Source of the DNA: Gammaproteobacteria bacterium
Lineage (GTDB): Bacteria; Pseudomonadota; Gammaproteobacteria; Pseudomonadales; Azotimanducaceae
Length of the DNA: 64,000 nucleotides
Direction: 5' to 3'
NCBI GenBank assembly: GCA_002725995.1
Contig: PBRQ01000098.1
Span: forward strand, 1 to 64,000
Below the pieces are notes generated by a model. It was not told where the DNA came from, did not search any database, and saw nothing but the letters and a program-made list of their open reading frames with translations. Numbering within the stretch: position 1 is the first letter of the stretch; every line of letters begins with the position of its first letter. A program made the position numbers and the translations under genes. This document shows positions 47,897 to 56,601 of this stretch, piece after piece.

Positions 47897-47992
47897 GCTG
47901 TTTTAGTCTGGATCTATCGATCCGATTCAGACGGCTGGCTCGTTTGTCAATCCAATGTGGGTGAGAGCCAGTCATCTTCCTTGCAGGTATGT

Positions 47993-48358
47993 ATGGAAAA
48001 TAAACTAGACAACGCCAAATTGATAACCTGTATTCTGCCCAAGGGCAGAGCTCATAATCTTCAACAGGCGCTCATAGAGGAGAAGGAAAACCACAGTGTG
48101 AACTTTCACTTTGCACGTGGCGTAGGGCGGTTCTCGCAGATCACTGCTCGCGGTATCGGTGAGCAACAGGAGAAAGAGGTGCTGGAAGCGATCATATCCG
48201 CGGAACTAGCAGATGAGTTGTTTGAATTTATGTTCTTTAAGGGTGAAATGGACCAGCCCCATGGCGGGGTTATCTATATGACCAGTATTCCCGGGGCAAC
48301 GGAGTTGCAAATGCCAGATCTTCCCTCTGAAGATAAAAGGGCCAAGCAACAGCACTAG
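47993..48358 (+). CDS. P-II family-like regulator (second)
   Basis: 121-residue P-II fold protein related to its neighbour: ITCILPKGRAHNLQQALIEE, T-loop region NFHFARGVGRFSQIT, and QPHGGVIYMTSI. The start at 47993 (MENKLD) has AGG upstream; a GTG at 47957 lacks a ribosome site. Two non-identical P-II-like proteins could form homo- or hetero-trimers and sense different states. Third gene of the DUF1538 operon after a 96-bp gap. Confidence 0.83.
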   Translation: MENKLDNAKLITCILPKGRAHNLQQALIEEKENHSVNFHFARGVGRFSQITARGIGEQQEKEVLEAIISAELADELFEFMFFKGEMDQPHGGVIYMTSIPGATELQMPDLPSEDKRAKQQH

Positions 48359-48436
48359 CAACCCGCTGGGAAATAATCTTGGCGATCAACCTGGAATATA
48401 AAAGTCCCATTCATTACGTTGGAAGTATCCATGTTC

Positions 48437-48798
48437 CTACCCAAGGTTCTCTGCCGTCGCTGAAGAGCGAACCGCATAAACGATTTCCTCATCGCGGGCT
48501 TTCTGCAAGGCCTCATGGTGGCTGCGGAGTTGGTCTTCTATCGCTCTGGATATTGCTGTGGAAGTAATTTTGTAGCGGATAGAAGCGCAGAATGAATCGG
48601 CATCGGCGCCAATCTCATCATTGCTAGGCAGGCTGTCGATATCAACGAATTCAGCGTAGGCGTCAACTGTGACAACAAATCCTGGTGGAACCGGAAACCC
48701 CTGGTGAATGAGTTCCCGAGGCTGGCACCTTTACCGCCCGTTGCCTTGAGGTCTTCTCTGCGAACCTCGTCAAGCTTGATGATGGACATAAACTTCAC
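48437..48798 (-). pseudogene. PEP synthase/PPDK N-terminal fragment, frameshifted
   Basis: From ATG 48798 (or 48789) the frame reads IIKLDEVRREDLKATGGKGASLG, the ATP-binding start of PEP synthase. Near 48690-48720 the sense moves to another frame (FPVPPGFVVTVDAYAEF ... DEIGADADSF) and continues through ARDEEIVYAVRSSATAENLG to a stop at 48437. The RSSATAE motif is typical of PpsA (normally about 790 residues), so only the first ~120 residues remain. One frameshift and a large 3' deletion. Confidence 0.88.
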
Positions 48799-49014
48799 AT
48801 CCTTAGTCAGGTTCGCAAGATAGCAAAGCTACGGATAACTTTCGAAGGAAACCGAGCCATCATTGATATTGAGATGACTGGGCTGGAAGTTTCAGGCATC
48901 GAGAGCGCCGTTCAAATTGTCAGGCTGCGATTTTCGACAGACCGTTGTTTATCAGACGGGGTATTCTATATTTACTTTTAATAACAATAAGATGGGCGTT
49001 AATGTCAAAGTGTT

Positions 49015-49923
49015 TTACTGATCTGCTAGTTTGAATTCTGACGACAGAGTAGGATTCCCTGAACAGGTAACCTGGCCGGAATCGATCAGTCTGAGCATGG
49101 CTGCCAAAACTGACCAGCCCGCCGCAGTGTACATGACCGGGTCCGTATCTGCGTACATAACAGGGACCATGTCCTTGATCACCGAGTACCCCTGGGTCAT
49201 CACATCTATGATCTGACGTTCCCGGTCAAGGCGGTGATCGATATATGCCTGTACATACGTTTTGACATCCTTGATGCAGGGACCGTGGCTTGGCCAGTAG
49301 ATTGTTTCGTCACGCTGCAGGAGCAGATTGAGACTATCCAGATACTGGGTCATATCACCATCCGGCGGGGCAATAACGCTGGTAGCCCAGCCCATAATAT
49401 GGTCGCCGGTGAAAATTGCGTTCTCCTCTGCCAGTGCAAAGCACAGGTGATTGGAGGTGTGGCCGGGCGTATACACACACTCGATGGTCCAGCCATCTCC
49501 TTCGAGAACTTCTCCATGTTTGACGCGCACATCCGGTTCGAAATCCCTGTCACCTCCTACTTCAACAGCGATTCCCTGCTCTAGTTTCCCTGCACCGTGT
49601 GGGCCGTAGGCATAGGTCCGGGCGTCCCAGAATGCTTTCAATGGTTCTGCTGCCGGCGAGTGGTCCCCGTGGGTATGGGTGACAAAAATGTGTGAAACTT
49701 CCTCACCCTCGAGAGCATCTTTTAGTGCATCGATATGCTCCTCAAGCAGGGGCCCAGGGTCGATAACGGCGACTCTGCCCTGGCCGACAATATAGGTCCC
49801 GGTACCATTGTAGGTAAAGCCACTTGAGTTTCTGGCCGTGACCCTTCGGATTAAGGGGGTCAGTTGCTCTGACTTGCAGTATTCAAAGTCATACTTGAAG
49901 TTAAAGGGTATTTTCACCGACAT
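49015..49923 (-). CDS. MBL-fold metallo-hydrolase
   Basis: 302-residue metallo-beta-lactamase-fold hydrolase: HTHGDH at 83-88 (two-metal site), further His in VYTPGHTSNHLCF and Asp in IFTGDHIMG, then a C-terminal helical domain as in LACTB2-like proteins. Ribosome site GAGAGG. Substrate unknown; glyoxalase II-like or thioesterase-like activity is common. Isolated on this strand. Confidence 0.9.
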   Translation of the reverse strand: MSVKIPFNFKYDFEYCKSEQLTPLIRRVTARNSSGFTYNGTGTYIVGQGRVAVIDPGPLLEEHIDALKDALEGEEVSHIFVTHTHGDHSPAAEPLKAFWDARTYAYGPHGAGKLEQGIAVEVGGDRDFEPDVRVKHGEVLEGDGWTIECVYTPGHTSNHLCFALAEENAIFTGDHIMGWATSVIAPPDGDMTQYLDSLNLLLQRDETIYWPSHGPCIKDVKTYVQAYIDHRLDRERQIIDVMTQGYSVIKDMVPVMYADTDPVMYTAAGWSVLAAMLRLIDSGQVTCSGNPTLSSEFKLADQ

Positions 49924-49979
49924 AGGAGCCTCTCTACTGAACGAAGAGTGGCAGCTTAGCAGAATTAGTCAGGGGTTCC

Positions 49980-50230
49980 CTAGCCCGGACAATTCATGAA
50001 GGGGTGGGAATTTAGGAGAAATCTGGCAAAGCATATTGGGTTAACGCCCGCAGAATCATAGCCGTAGCTATGGTTTAAGGGGGTCTGTTCAATAGGCAAA
50101 GTCAGATTTTTTCTAAAGCCGATCAGGTACAAACTGGACCCCTGGGAAAGCGTGAAGATCACCCATAACTCGTTGAAACTACTAATGTTAACGACGATTC
50201 CAAGCCGCCTTCATGAAATGTCCGGGCTAG
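49980..50230. mobile_element. MITE-like element, 251 bp, 23-bp terminal inverted repeats
   Basis: The left end (49980-50002, beginning CTAGCCCGGACAATTCATGA) and right end (50208-50230) are inverted copies with one mismatch. The ends resemble those I recall from IS1380-family elements, but that is from memory. The interior has no full transposase, only a 60-codon minus frame. No clear target duplication was seen. It lies between the MBL gene and the GAF-HD-GYP gene. A non-autonomous element or deleted IS fits best. Confidence 0.7.
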
Positions 50231-50274
50231 TTGGGTAAACTGTTGGAGTAGTTTCAGCAAGAAAGAGGAACCAG

Positions 50275-52032
50275 ATGTCTTCTGACCAAGCTTCATTTAA
50301 GCGACTGATTGATATCGGTATTGCGCTATCTGCGGAGAAGGATACCAATAGCCTGATGGAGCGAATTCTGCTCGAAGCAAAAGACATGGGAAATGCTGAT
50401 GGCGGGACCCTTTATATTCGGACGAAGAACGATGAACTGAAATTTGAAATTGTTCGCACGGACTCGCTTGGTATTGCCCAGGGTGGCACGACGGGCGTTG
50501 AAGTGACCCTTGGGCTGGTAAACATGTATAGCGATGACAATAAGCCTAACAATCACAATATTGTGACCTACTGTGCGCTTGCTGGAGAGACGATCAATAT
50601 AGCCGATGCCTACAATTCGGATGATTTTGATTTCTCTGGCACCAAAAAATTTGATCAGGACACTGGTTACCGGTCCAAGTCCCTCCTTACTGTGCCGCTT
50701 AAGAACAACGTCAACGATGTCATCGGTATACTTCAGCTTTTAAACTCACAGGATCCGGAAACTGGTGAGGTCGTTTCTTTTTCCGGTGAAGTTCAACCCC
50801 TGATTGAGGCGCTAGCGTCACAAGCTGCCGTGGCGCTGGACAACGCTATCCTGATCGATGCCCAAAAGAACCTCCTCGAGTCGTTCATTGAGCTAATGGC
50901 AAGCGCTGTTGATGCCAAATCCCCATACACTGGTGGTCATTGTCAGCGGGTACCGGAGCTAACGGAGATGTTGACGCGCGCCGCATGTGAGTCAGGGGAA
51001 GCGCCTTTTTCGGATTTCGACCTTGATGAGGACGAATGGTATGAATTGCACATAGGCGCATGGCTGCATGACTGTGGAAAGGTTACGACACCGGAATATG
51101 TGGTGGACAAGGCGACTAAACTTGAGACGATTACTGATCGTATTCACGAAGTCCGCACTAGATTTGAAGTACTGAAGAGAGAGGCAGTTATTGATTGCCA
51201 GGACAAAATAATTGCAGGCGGAGATGCCGCTGCGCTTCGCGATACACTGGAAGAGGAACTGGCAAAGATTGATGATGATTATGAGTTTATCGCCGACTGC
51301 AATGTTGGTGGTGAGTTTATGGCCCCGGAACATATTGATCGTCTTAAACAAATTGCCAAGATCGAGTGGACACGGACCCTTGACGATCGGGTCGGAATTG
51401 CCCGGGAAGAACTGGATCGCAAGGAACTGGAGCCGGCACGAGAACTCCCCTGCCGGGAATCTTTGTTGGCGGACCGGGTTGATCACATTTTCGAGCATGA
51501 CGCGGTTGTACCATCGGCGGACCCGGATAACCAATATGGGTTCAAGGTAGATGTTCCTGAGTACAAGTTCAACAAGGGAGAGGTCTACAACCTGTCGGTC
51601 GCGCGCGGTACCCTGACCAAGGAGGAGCGATTCAAGATCAACGATCATATCGTGCAGACCATCGTGATGCTAGAAAGCCTGCCTTTCCCCAAGCACCTGG
51701 AACGAATACCGGAAATAGCTGGGGGGCACCACGAGAAGACTGACGGGACAGGTTATCCAAAGCGTCTAGACGGAGATGACATGACTATCCCGGCAAAGGT
51801 TATGGCGATTGCCGATGTTTTTGAAGCACTCACGGCGGCTGACCGTCCCTACAAGATGCCGAAGACGCTGACGGCGAGTATCAAGATCATGTCATTTATG
51901 GTGAAGGATGCCCACCTAGATGCGGAACTGTTCCGCTTATTCCTGGAGTCAGGCGTCTACCAGACTTACGCAGAGAAGTATCTGCAGCCCAGCCAGATTG
52001 ACGAAGTAAATATTGCAGACTTTCTCAACTAA
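50275..52032 (+). CDS. GAF-HD-GYP phosphodiesterase with large insertion
   Basis: 585-residue protein: GAF domain about 1-190 (FDQDTGYRSKSLLTVP), then an HD-GYP domain starting DAKSPYTGGHCQRV. HD metal pair is His265-Asp266 (HDCGK) and the HHE-x2-DGTGYP motif is at 485-495. In ordinary HD-GYP proteins these lie about 60 residues apart; here about 220, so roughly 150 residues of charged helical sequence are inserted. It would hydrolyse c-di-GMP to GMP. GAGGAA ribosome site. Paralogous GAF to the cyclase at 44258. Confidence 0.92.
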   Translation: MSSDQASFKRLIDIGIALSAEKDTNSLMERILLEAKDMGNADGGTLYIRTKNDELKFEIVRTDSLGIAQGGTTGVEVTLGLVNMYSDDNKPNNHNIVTYCALAGETINIADAYNSDDFDFSGTKKFDQDTGYRSKSLLTVPLKNNVNDVIGILQLLNSQDPETGEVVSFSGEVQPLIEALASQAAVALDNAILIDAQKNLLESFIELMASAVDAKSPYTGGHCQRVPELTEMLTRAACESGEAPFSDFDLDEDEWYELHIGAWLHDCGKVTTPEYVVDKATKLETITDRIHEVRTRFEVLKREAVIDCQDKIIAGGDAAALRDTLEEELAKIDDDYEFIADCNVGGEFMAPEHIDRLKQIAKIEWTRTLDDRVGIAREELDRKELEPARELPCRESLLADRVDHIFEHDAVVPSADPDNQYGFKVDVPEYKFNKGEVYNLSVARGTLTKEERFKINDHIVQTIVMLESLPFPKHLERIPEIAGGHHEKTDGTGYPKRLDGDDMTIPAKVMAIADVFEALTAADRPYKMPKTLTASIKIMSFMVKDAHLDAELFRLFLESGVYQTYAEKYLQPSQIDEVNIADFLN

Positions 52033-52060
52033 CGGTACCTGCTACCGGTCACCTGGTCAG

Positions 52061-53668
52061 ATGGCACCTACAACCCTTCGGCTTGTATGCTTCTGCACTT
52101 TGCTGCTGCTATCGAGTTCACTGTTGGCAGGGGCAGTGAATTTTGAGCGCCAGTCTATAACCATTGCCTTCACTCAGGAGCCACCAAACCTCAACTCTAT
52201 CCGCATGACCGATCTGCTCAGCTATTTCGTAATAGGGCATGTGAACGAGGGGCTGCTGCGTTACGACAGAAAAGGACGGTTGGCTCCCGGTGTGGCTGAA
52301 TCATGGGAGGTATCCGAAAAGAAAATCCGTTTCATGTTACGCAGGAATGCAAGGTGGTCAGATGGATCTACGGTCACTGCAAACGATTTTGAATTTGCCT
52401 GGAAGCTGGTAAACGACCCGAAGGTCGCTGCGCCATTCGCGGCTATCATGCATCCACTAAAAAATGCAGAGAAAATCCAGAACGGCGAATTGCCGGTTAG
52501 TGAGCTTGGTGTCTCCGTCATAGATGACTTCACACTGGAAGTTGACCTTGAGCGGCCCTGTGGTTATTGCATTAGTCTGATGCCTCACGCTACCTTTTTT
52601 CCGGTTAAAAAGGCGTTCTATCTGCCGCGAAAGGAGCAGTATGGGGCGGAATTCAACCAGTTGTTATACAACGGCCCCTTCAAGATGACAGGTTGGGTCC
52701 ATGGGTCATCCATGGTGCTGGTCAAGAATCCACACTATTGGAATACCGCGAAGGTTCACCTGAATGAGATCAACGTCGGTTATATTACGGAAGACAACCG
52801 AACCAGGCTTAACCTGTTTCGTGACGGTAGTATTGCACTGGCAAGACTTGATGCAGAAACCGTGCGCGATGCCTCTAGCCAGGGGCTGCGGCTGAAGACT
52901 TTTGTCACCGGGGGAATGGCATATGTCTGGTTCAATCATCGCCCAGGCTCTATCACGGGGCAGCGGAAAATACGCAGGGCAATCCAGCTATCCTTCGATA
53001 CGGACCTGTTTGTCAATAAGGTTATCGCTGTCCCTGGATATAAACCGGCACACTCATTCTTCCCTTCATGGCTAAATGGAGTAGACGCGAAGTTTTCATC
53101 TGAATATCCGCCAACAATTGTGCAGCCAGATTCAAAACAGGCGCTAAAACTGATTCAAGAAGTGAAGGAGGAAATGCGGCTTGAGTCAATTCCTGAAATG
53201 ACGCTGCTGACGGTTGCATCACCAACGGGAGTAAAAATAGGTGAGTTTTTCCAGGGATTGCTCGGCCAGTCACTTGGTATCAAGGTCAAGATCGATCAAC
53301 AAACCTTCAAGCAGTACCTTGAAAAGGCGAGGGCAGGGCAATTTGATCTGGTGTTGTCCAGTTGGTTCCCGGATTTTAACGATATAGTGACCTACGCTGA
53401 TCTAATGGCCTCCTGGAATCCTAATAACCGCGGTGTTTACGTGAACGCTGAGTACGATCGATATTTTCGTATCCTGCAGGGTTCGACGGACAGGCGTGAC
53501 AGAATGGATGCAGCTGCCGAACTGCAGAAGATCATCACGGATGATGTTCCGCTGCTTCCGACGGCAGAGACCGGTTCAGCTTATCTGCAGCATCCGAAAC
53601 TCAAGGGTGTCGTTAGAAGAGTCCTGGGGCAGGATCCGGACTATACCTATGCAAGAGTGATTAACTAG
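52061..53668 (+). CDS. Peptide ABC transporter substrate-binding protein (SBP_bac_5)
   Basis: 535-residue OppA/DppA-type binding protein: signal peptide about 1-30, ITIAFTQEPPNLNSIRMTD, VAESWEVSEKKIRFMLR, NARWSDGSTVTANDFEFAWK. Start at 52061 gives a normal signal peptide; upstream frame overlaps the HD-GYP gene. No permease or ATPase genes follow, so partners lie elsewhere. The stop abuts the stop of the convergent glutamine synthetase-like gene with no gap. Confidence 0.92.
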   Translation: MAPTTLRLVCFCTLLLLSSSLLAGAVNFERQSITIAFTQEPPNLNSIRMTDLLSYFVIGHVNEGLLRYDRKGRLAPGVAESWEVSEKKIRFMLRRNARWSDGSTVTANDFEFAWKLVNDPKVAAPFAAIMHPLKNAEKIQNGELPVSELGVSVIDDFTLEVDLERPCGYCISLMPHATFFPVKKAFYLPRKEQYGAEFNQLLYNGPFKMTGWVHGSSMVLVKNPHYWNTAKVHLNEINVGYITEDNRTRLNLFRDGSIALARLDAETVRDASSQGLRLKTFVTGGMAYVWFNHRPGSITGQRKIRRAIQLSFDTDLFVNKVIAVPGYKPAHSFFPSWLNGVDAKFSSEYPPTIVQPDSKQALKLIQEVKEEMRLESIPEMTLLTVASPTGVKIGEFFQGLLGQSLGIKVKIDQQTFKQYLEKARAGQFDLVLSSWFPDFNDIVTYADLMASWNPNNRGVYVNAEYDRYFRILQGSTDRRDRMDAAAELQKIITDDVPLLPTAETGSAYLQHPKLKGVVRRVLGQDPDYTYARVIN

Positions 53669-55066
53669 TCAGACAATCTCAAAGTATCGCTCATATTCCC
53701 ACTGGGTCGGTTTCTTGCTATCCGGGTCGCCGCCTTCAGTGTGAAATGAGAGCCATGCCAGCTTGCGAGTTTTGATCCAGTATTCAACTTCCTCGGTACC
53801 CAGAACCTCGTTGAGATAGGCATCATTCTGCAGTGCCTCGGTAGTACTGTTGACCGTTTTAGGTAGACGCTCGAAGCTATGAGGTAGACCCCAGCCGATG
53901 TGAGAAAATTCTTCCGGCGGTTCAATACTATGGCGAACACCGGCGATTCCGCCGGCCAGAATGACGGCGAGTCCCAGGTAAGGGTTGAGATCAGCGGCGC
54001 CGAGGCGGTGTTCTATGCGGCTTAGTCCGGCACTCCTAGTAATTAGACGCAGTGCGCAGGATTTGTTTTCTTCTCCCCAACTGGCTGTAGTTGGCGGCGC
54101 TGAGAATTCTGTCAGGCGCCTGAGTGAATTGATGGTGGGGCAGAGATAAGACACCGCGCCCGGCATGGTTTTAATCATTCCCCCGACCCAGTGACGAAGC
54201 AGGTCTGAACGATTATCTGGCATGTCCGCAGCATAAAAGGCAGATTCTCCATCCCGGGTGAGTGAATGGTGCATGTGCATGCCACTGGAGTAACCGCGCA
54301 ACGGATGGGCCATAAAAGTTGCGCTCATATCCTGATCGACAGCGACCTCATAGATTATCTGTTTTGTTCGCACGACCGCATCCGCCATTGTGACCGGGTC
54401 AGCGGGGACAAGGTTGAGCTCAATCTGGCCGGCGCCATTTTCATCATTCCAGCCTTCCCAGCCGATGCCCAGATAGTTAAGGCGTCTCGTGACCTCATCC
54501 ATAAACGTCTTGGCATGGAAAGCGTTGCGCAGCAGGTAGACGGTTTGTAGTTTCGAGGCCCCGATAGCGTCAAGGTTTGAATATTTTTTGCGGCGCGCAT
54601 CGGTGAATGAATCTCTGAACAGGTAAAACTCCAGTTCGCAGGAAGCCTTGACCTCATAGCCCAAATCAGCAATTTCACTAACCAGGCGCTTCAAATTGGT
54701 TCTGGGGCAAAGATTGATGGGGGATCCGTCCACCTGGACGAAATCACCGATACAATGCCCGAGGCTAGGATCCGTACCATCAGAAACCAGTGTATCCAGG
54801 TCGGGTTTTAGGGCAATGTCACCGAGTGTCTCGTGTCTGAAGCTATGCCAGAACGTCAGGTGGGGAGTGCCGGCTATATCCATGGCAAGTGAAATGTCGG
54901 CGACATTGTGACCGCCTGGCAGTGTCTTGATGAATTTTCCTCGATTACAGTACTTGCCCATGCTAACGCCTTCGAGGTTAGTCGCATGGGTGCGGATGAC
55001 ATCGACATGGTGACGATCCAGCCAGGCATCGAGGTTTATTTCGCCCCTAAAGGTCTGGTTATTCAT
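53669..55066 (-). CDS. Glutamine synthetase family protein
   Basis: 465-residue GlnA-fold ligase: N-terminal beta-grasp, then ELEFYLF, NENGAGQIELNL-like segment, HMHHSL and SYLCPTINSLRR, the Mg/ATP-glutamate site elements. Divergent from housekeeping GlnA, so it may be a gamma-glutamyl-polyamine/amine ligase (PuuA-type). Start at 55066 chosen for GGGGAG upstream; it overlaps the lipid-binding-like gene by 8 bases, giving translational coupling. Opposite a peptide-binding gene, it could act on imported amines. Confidence 0.9.
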   Translation of the reverse strand: MNNQTFRGEINLDAWLDRHHVDVIRTHATNLEGVSMGKYCNRGKFIKTLPGGHNVADISLAMDIAGTPHLTFWHSFRHETLGDIALKPDLDTLVSDGTDPSLGHCIGDFVQVDGSPINLCPRTNLKRLVSEIADLGYEVKASCELEFYLFRDSFTDARRKKYSNLDAIGASKLQTVYLLRNAFHAKTFMDEVTRRLNYLGIGWEGWNDENGAGQIELNLVPADPVTMADAVVRTKQIIYEVAVDQDMSATFMAHPLRGYSSGMHMHHSLTRDGESAFYAADMPDNRSDLLRHWVGGMIKTMPGAVSYLCPTINSLRRLTEFSAPPTTASWGEENKSCALRLITRSAGLSRIEHRLGAADLNPYLGLAVILAGGIAGVRHSIEPPEEFSHIGWGLPHSFERLPKTVNSTTEALQNDAYLNEVLGTEEVEYWIKTRKLAWLSFHTEGGDPDSKKPTQWEYERYFEIV

Positions 55067-55703
55067 GATCAAGCTCCCCAAGTTTCATCTTGAGGGTTGC
55101 CTCACTCAAGACTGAAAGATGCTTCAGGGATCCAATAATTTGAACACGACCGGCGATGACATCTTCAACCAGAATGCTGGACCCGGTCAGCATACTCGAG
55201 AGCATTTTGGATTTACCGCAGATTTCAACCTCATTCAGCCCGTTTCCGAACCATAGGTCCTGATGTTTATCGGTGCTGGTTATTTTGATGGCCTTCGGCA
55301 TATGGGGAAGAAATTGTGTGCTGTCCCAAAATCGTTTTGCATCGTCAGCCCAGTTGGTTGCGGGGAAATTGAGCAATCTGCCAACCCTGTATGTAAAAAA
55401 TGGGTGCCTGATTAGTCCTTTAACTGAAGGTTTGTACCCTTTTTCGGACATCCGAGAAAGGTCTAAGTTGATAACAATTTTCGCTTTATCACTGACACCA
55501 TGCTGGATATTGATTTGATAGCCATCCAGTGTAATCGTAGCTGACTGGGGGTCCCTGGTGGATGCAAGCGCAAAGCAGCCATCAACGGATCTTACAAGGG
55601 CAGCATAGGCTGGGTTTGACAGAGCGTGTTTCAATATTGTGCATAATGAAACAACAATCGGGACAGGGTCGGTCTCCAGTTTAAACACGAAATCTGCTGT
55701 CAT
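55059..55703 (-). CDS. Putative SCP2-like lipid-binding protein
   Basis: 214-residue protein without signal peptide or spans. The central part (FALASTRDPQSATITLDGYQ, INLDLSRMSEKGYK) and strand pattern suggest a SCP2-type sterol-carrier fold, but the match is weak and the family is not certain. Start at 55703 has GAGAG nearby; an ATG at 55733 lacks a ribosome site. Its stop overlaps the GS-like start. Confidence 0.6.
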   Translation of the reverse strand: MTADFVFKLETDPVPIVVSLCTILKHALSNPAYAALVRSVDGCFALASTRDPQSATITLDGYQINIQHGVSDKAKIVINLDLSRMSEKGYKPSVKGLIRHPFFTYRVGRLLNFPATNWADDAKRFWDSTQFLPHMPKAIKITSTDKHQDLWFGNGLNEVEICGKSKMLSSMLTGSSILVEDVIAGRVQIIGSLKHLSVLSEATLKMKLGELDHE

Positions 55704-55851
55704 GGTGCTCTCGTAGGACTCGAATGAAAGCATGTTAGAGGCTGAAGAGTACTAATACAAACTCCCCCGTGGGTCGTTTGGTGTCGGCGACCAGCATGTC
55801 ATACGGGCAATAAATTGCTAAAGTTCGAGCCACACCAGTAATCGGCTGTCC

Positions 55852-56601
55852 ATGAATCTACCTGATCTTTACGACGTTTTAGTCCTCGCCATGCTGGTTC
55901 TGGCGCCAGTTGTATTCGTTGTGCTGTTCTATATCTCTGCCCCCTATGGGCGATTTACCAGAGCAGGTTGGGGGCCAACCCTGAATAACCGCGTTGGCTG
56001 GTTTGTAATGGAAGCACCGGTATCGCTGGTTGTGGCATTTATCATGCTGTTCCTGGTGGAGTTGAACACGGTGACGTGGGTCTTTTTTTTCATGTGGCAA
56101 CTGCATTATTTTCATCGCGCCTTCATATATCCTTTTTCGTTGCGAGCAAGTAGATCCATGCCTATTGTCATTGCGCTGATGGCTATCCTGTTTAACAGTA
56201 TCAACGCCTATCTCATCGGTTTTCACTTTGTTTTGAATAGCTATGAGTTTGAGTGGCTGACTTCGCCCTTTTTTATTCTTGGCAGCATCCTGTATGGGAC
56301 GGGCTACGTCGTGACCAAACGTTCGGATACCATACTGCGAAGCCTGCGTACCCCGGGGGATAAGAGTTACAAGGTTCCCCATGGATTTCTCTATCGCTAC
56401 GTGAGTTGCCCCAACTACCTGGGTGAAATAATTCAGTGGGCGGGATGGGCGATATTGACCTGGTCAATGGCAGGGTTGGTATTCCTTGTCTGGACCATTG
56501 CTAACTTGGCTCCAAGGGCAATTGCGCACCACAAGTGGTATGGCGAGACCTTTCCCGACTACCCGAGTGAGAGAAAGGCTTTACTGCCTTTTATTTTTTA
56601 G
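55852..56601 (+). CDS. Steroid 5-alpha-reductase-like membrane protein
   Basis: 249-residue integral membrane enzyme with about six spans. C-terminal NADPH-binding motifs of the 3-oxo-5-alpha-steroid 4-dehydrogenase family are clear: GFLYRYVSCPNYLGEIIQWAGW near 180-200 and HHKWYGETFPDYPSERKALLPF at the end. It would reduce a delta4 or enoyl double bond of a lipid or steroid; bacterial substrates are usually unknown. Its 3' end overlaps the RND gene by 11 bases, tail to tail. Confidence 0.9.
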   Translation: MNLPDLYDVLVLAMLVLAPVVFVVLFYISAPYGRFTRAGWGPTLNNRVGWFVMEAPVSLVVAFIMLFLVELNTVTWVFFFMWQLHYFHRAFIYPFSLRASRSMPIVIALMAILFNSINAYLIGFHFVLNSYEFEWLTSPFFILGSILYGTGYVVTKRSDTILRSLRTPGDKSYKVPHGFLYRYVSCPNYLGEIIQWAGWAILTWSMAGLVFLVWTIANLAPRAIAHHKWYGETFPDYPSERKALLPFIF

